DNA from: a virus
Direction: 5' to 3' (one strand)
DNA length: 64,000 bases
Virus record (IMG/VR): IMGVR_UViG_3300050015_000167
Coordinates: 64,001-128,000 of that record
Each line of letters opens with the position of its first letter. Position 1 is the first letter of the stretch. Below are positions 62,497 through 64,000 of this stretch, one piece after another. Made by a program: the position numbers and the translations under genes. The notes under the pieces are model-generated. The model ran no database searches. It saw only the letters and a list, made by a program, of their open reading frames with translations, and was not told where the DNA came from.

Positions 62497-63405
62497 ATGT
62501 CAATATTAATAGATTTTTCTCAAATCGCAATCAGTAATTTATTTGCGAATATTGGGTATGGCCATAAAGCCTCACAGGAGTTACCGGATGTGAGTGCTAC
62601 ACCGGGTACTCCCGGTACCAAAACGATAATAAATGAAGACTTGATCCGGCATATGGTTCTAAATTCTCTTCGAATGTATCATATGAAATTCGGAGAAAAA
62701 TATGGACCATTAGTTGTCTGTGCCGATAATCGTCATTATTGGCGTAAGGATATTTTTCCCTATTATAAAGCCAGTCGTAAAAAGACCCGAGATAATTCCG
62801 GGTTAGATTGGCATCTTATTTTTGATTCATTAAACAAGATTAGGGATGAGATTGCCGCATTTACTCCATACCGAGTTATCAATGTGAACCTTGCTGAAGC
62901 GGATGATTTGATTGGTGTTATTGCTAAGAAAGAACATACAGCGGAAAAGATTCTTATACTTTCAGGAGATCATGATTTCCAACAGTTACAGAAATACAAG
63001 AACATTGAACAGTATGCTCCAATCCAAAAGAAATTTATGACAACAGAGAATCCTATTGAGTTTCTCCGTGAACATATTATGGTTGGAGATGCTGGTGATG
63101 GTATCCCCAATTTTAAATCTCCTGATAATACCTTTGTTGCTGGTTTGCGGCAGACTTCAATTTCAAAGAAGGATTTAGCTCGGTGGATTAAAGAACCTAA
63201 GCCAGAGAATTTTTGTGATATCAAGATGTTATCTGGTTATAAACGTAACCAACAGCTTATTGATTTGGATTTTATTCCGAAAGATCTACAGAAAACGATT
63301 GTTGAACTTTGGGAAACACCCTATAAAGAATCTCGGAAAAATCTTTTGAATTATTTTATCAAATTCAAGTTGTCATTACTTTTGGATCATATAGGGGAGT
63401 TTTGA
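62497..63405 (+). CDS. rnh: RNase H / 5'-3' exonuclease (T4 Rnh-like)
   Basis: A 302-residue FEN-family nuclease (T4 RNase H is 305). Metal-site segments: LIDFSQ (D6), VVCADNRHYWRKD, NLAEADDLIGVIA, ILSGDHDFQQLQKY and GDAGDGIPNF. It removes RNA primers and flaps on the lagging strand. The predicted 5' leader is only about 2-3 nt. The end is overlapped by a convergent HNH gene. Confidence 0.93.
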   Translation: MSILIDFSQIAISNLFANIGYGHKASQELPDVSATPGTPGTKTIINEDLIRHMVLNSLRMYHMKFGEKYGPLVVCADNRHYWRKDIFPYYKASRKKTRDNSGLDWHLIFDSLNKIRDEIAAFTPYRVINVNLAEADDLIGVIAKKEHTAEKILILSGDHDFQQLQKYKNIEQYAPIQKKFMTTENPIEFLREHIMVGDAGDGIPNFKSPDNTFVAGLRQTSISKKDLARWIKEPKPENFCDIKMLSGYKRNQQLIDLDFIPKDLQKTIVELWETPYKESRKNLLNYFIKFKLSLLLDHIGEF

Positions 63406-64000
63406 GCATTTAAAACCTTTATGTTGTTTGTACTTTCCTTGACTCACAGAAACCATATTACCAGCAAATAAATTATTTTCTCTACAAAATTGTTTTAAAT
63501 TTTTAATAATTTTTATATCTCCTGAAGGATAAATAATTTCCCAATACCGAGATCTTGAATCAATCATTTTTAAAATTGTTTCATTGGGGAGTTTTTTATC
63601 TTTCCAATAACAATTATTTTCTCGTAATAATTGTGATGCTGACATTTTCCTTTTAGTTTCTTCTGTTGGTAATAATCCTTTATGACCCATAGATATTTTA
63701 TTTTTGGATTCTTTTGAATGTTTAAATCCTAACATATATTGATTTCCAAAAGATTGACTATTTTCTCCAGAACATGCATCCCTATTAGCAATCTTGATCC
63801 GTTCAAACATTCTGGAATTCACAATTCTTCCTTTTCTATATGAATTATTTTGTCCCATCCTATCGAAAGCATAATACATTTTAGATTGTAATATTCCTTT
63901 TACCATTTTGAGTAACAAATGATGACACGTCCAATGTTCCTTAAAAGTCAATGGAACCTTTTTGGATTCTGGTAACTCCAAATATTTGGTAATTGCTTGT
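63376..64000 (-). CDS. HNH homing endonuclease (KTYYQII family), 5' end outside window
   Basis: Partial: the visible 208 codons start within ITKYLELPESKKVPL and continue TFKEHWTCHHLLLKMVKGIL, MYYAFDRMGQ, NUMOD3-like units and a C-terminal YPSGDIKIIKNLKQFCRENN module. The ITKYLxLPES segment resembles the 37902 copy. The N-terminal NKYTKTYY part must lie beyond base 64000. It overlaps the last 30 bases of rnh. Confidence 0.87.
   Translation of the reverse strand, partial: QAITKYLELPESKKVPLTFKEHWTCHHLLLKMVKGILQSKMYYAFDRMGQNNSYRKGRIVNSRMFERIKIANRDACSGENSQSFGNQYMLGFKHSKESKNKISMGHKGLLPTEETKRKMSASQLLRENNCYWKDKKLPNETILKMIDSRSRYWEIIYPSGDIKIIKNLKQFCRENNLFAGNMVSVSQGKYKQHKGFKCSKLPYMIQK

Overview
The window is an AT-rich piece of a large lytic phage genome of the T4 superfamily. 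It encodes an almost complete T4-type replication and recombination machine: sliding clamp (gp45), both clamp-loader subunits (gp44/gp62), the translational repressor RegA, family-B DNA polymerase (gp43), UvsX recombinase, gp41 helicase, gp61 primase and RNase H. Polynucleotide kinase, several ligases, ThyX, a class II ribonucleotide reductase and a GH24 lysozyme are also present. The 19 vegetative promoters noted are near-consensus sigma70 (TTGACA, 17 bp, TATAAT/TATACT), so the host is a bacterium with an ordinary sigma70. T4-type late promoters (TATAAATA and C-TAAATA variants) occur on both strands. No tail or major-capsid genes lie in the window and I cannot name the host or the phage genus.

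Layout. 1-8 kb: CobS-like AAA+ ATPase, clamp, clamp loader, RegA. 8-24 kb: small unknown genes around a cluster of about 17 recognisable tRNA genes plus degenerate tRNA-like copies and at least three structured non-coding segments; an RNA ligase, a DNA ligase and a nucleoside deoxyribosyltransferase-like gene lie here. 24-36 kb: lysozyme, polymerase, nucleotide-pool enzymes, UvsX, helicase, deaminase. 36-38 kb: a ligase-like nucleotidyltransferase with a nucleotidylyltransferase. 38.6-44 kb: genes with classical Shine-Dalgarno sites, including Ig-like repeat proteins that may be virion surface proteins. 44-49 kb: primase, ThyX, intein-containing class II RNR. 50-64 kb: two more RNA ligases, MazG, a RecB-like exonuclease, polynucleotide kinase/phosphatase, PhoH, RNase H.

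The most striking feature is selfish DNA. About 19 intact or near-intact homing-type nucleases (HNH, endonuclease VII-like, GIY-YIG, MUG113-like, PD-(D/E)XK, DOD intein) and three decayed remnants lie between, or overlap, the conserved genes, about one per 3 kb. Many appear to be late genes: the T4-type late box lies exactly 5 nt before the ATG in seven genes (four of them GIY-YIG nucleases), predicting leaderless late mRNAs. A set of vegetative genes likewise has the ATG 6-7 nt after a sigma70 -10 box, predicting leaderless early mRNAs. In three places the ATGTCAA start of a minus-strand HNH gene is the reverse complement of the TTGACAT -35 region of the next plus-strand gene. One HNH family also carries a conserved GGGTGTG/CACACCC stem-loop directly after its late promoter.

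The second theme is RNA repair: five proteins of the covalent nucleotidyltransferase (ligase) superfamily plus a kinase/phosphatase occur with the large tRNA set, as expected for a phage that repairs or replaces tRNAs cut by host defences. All assignments are from reading motifs in the sequence; no database search was run.
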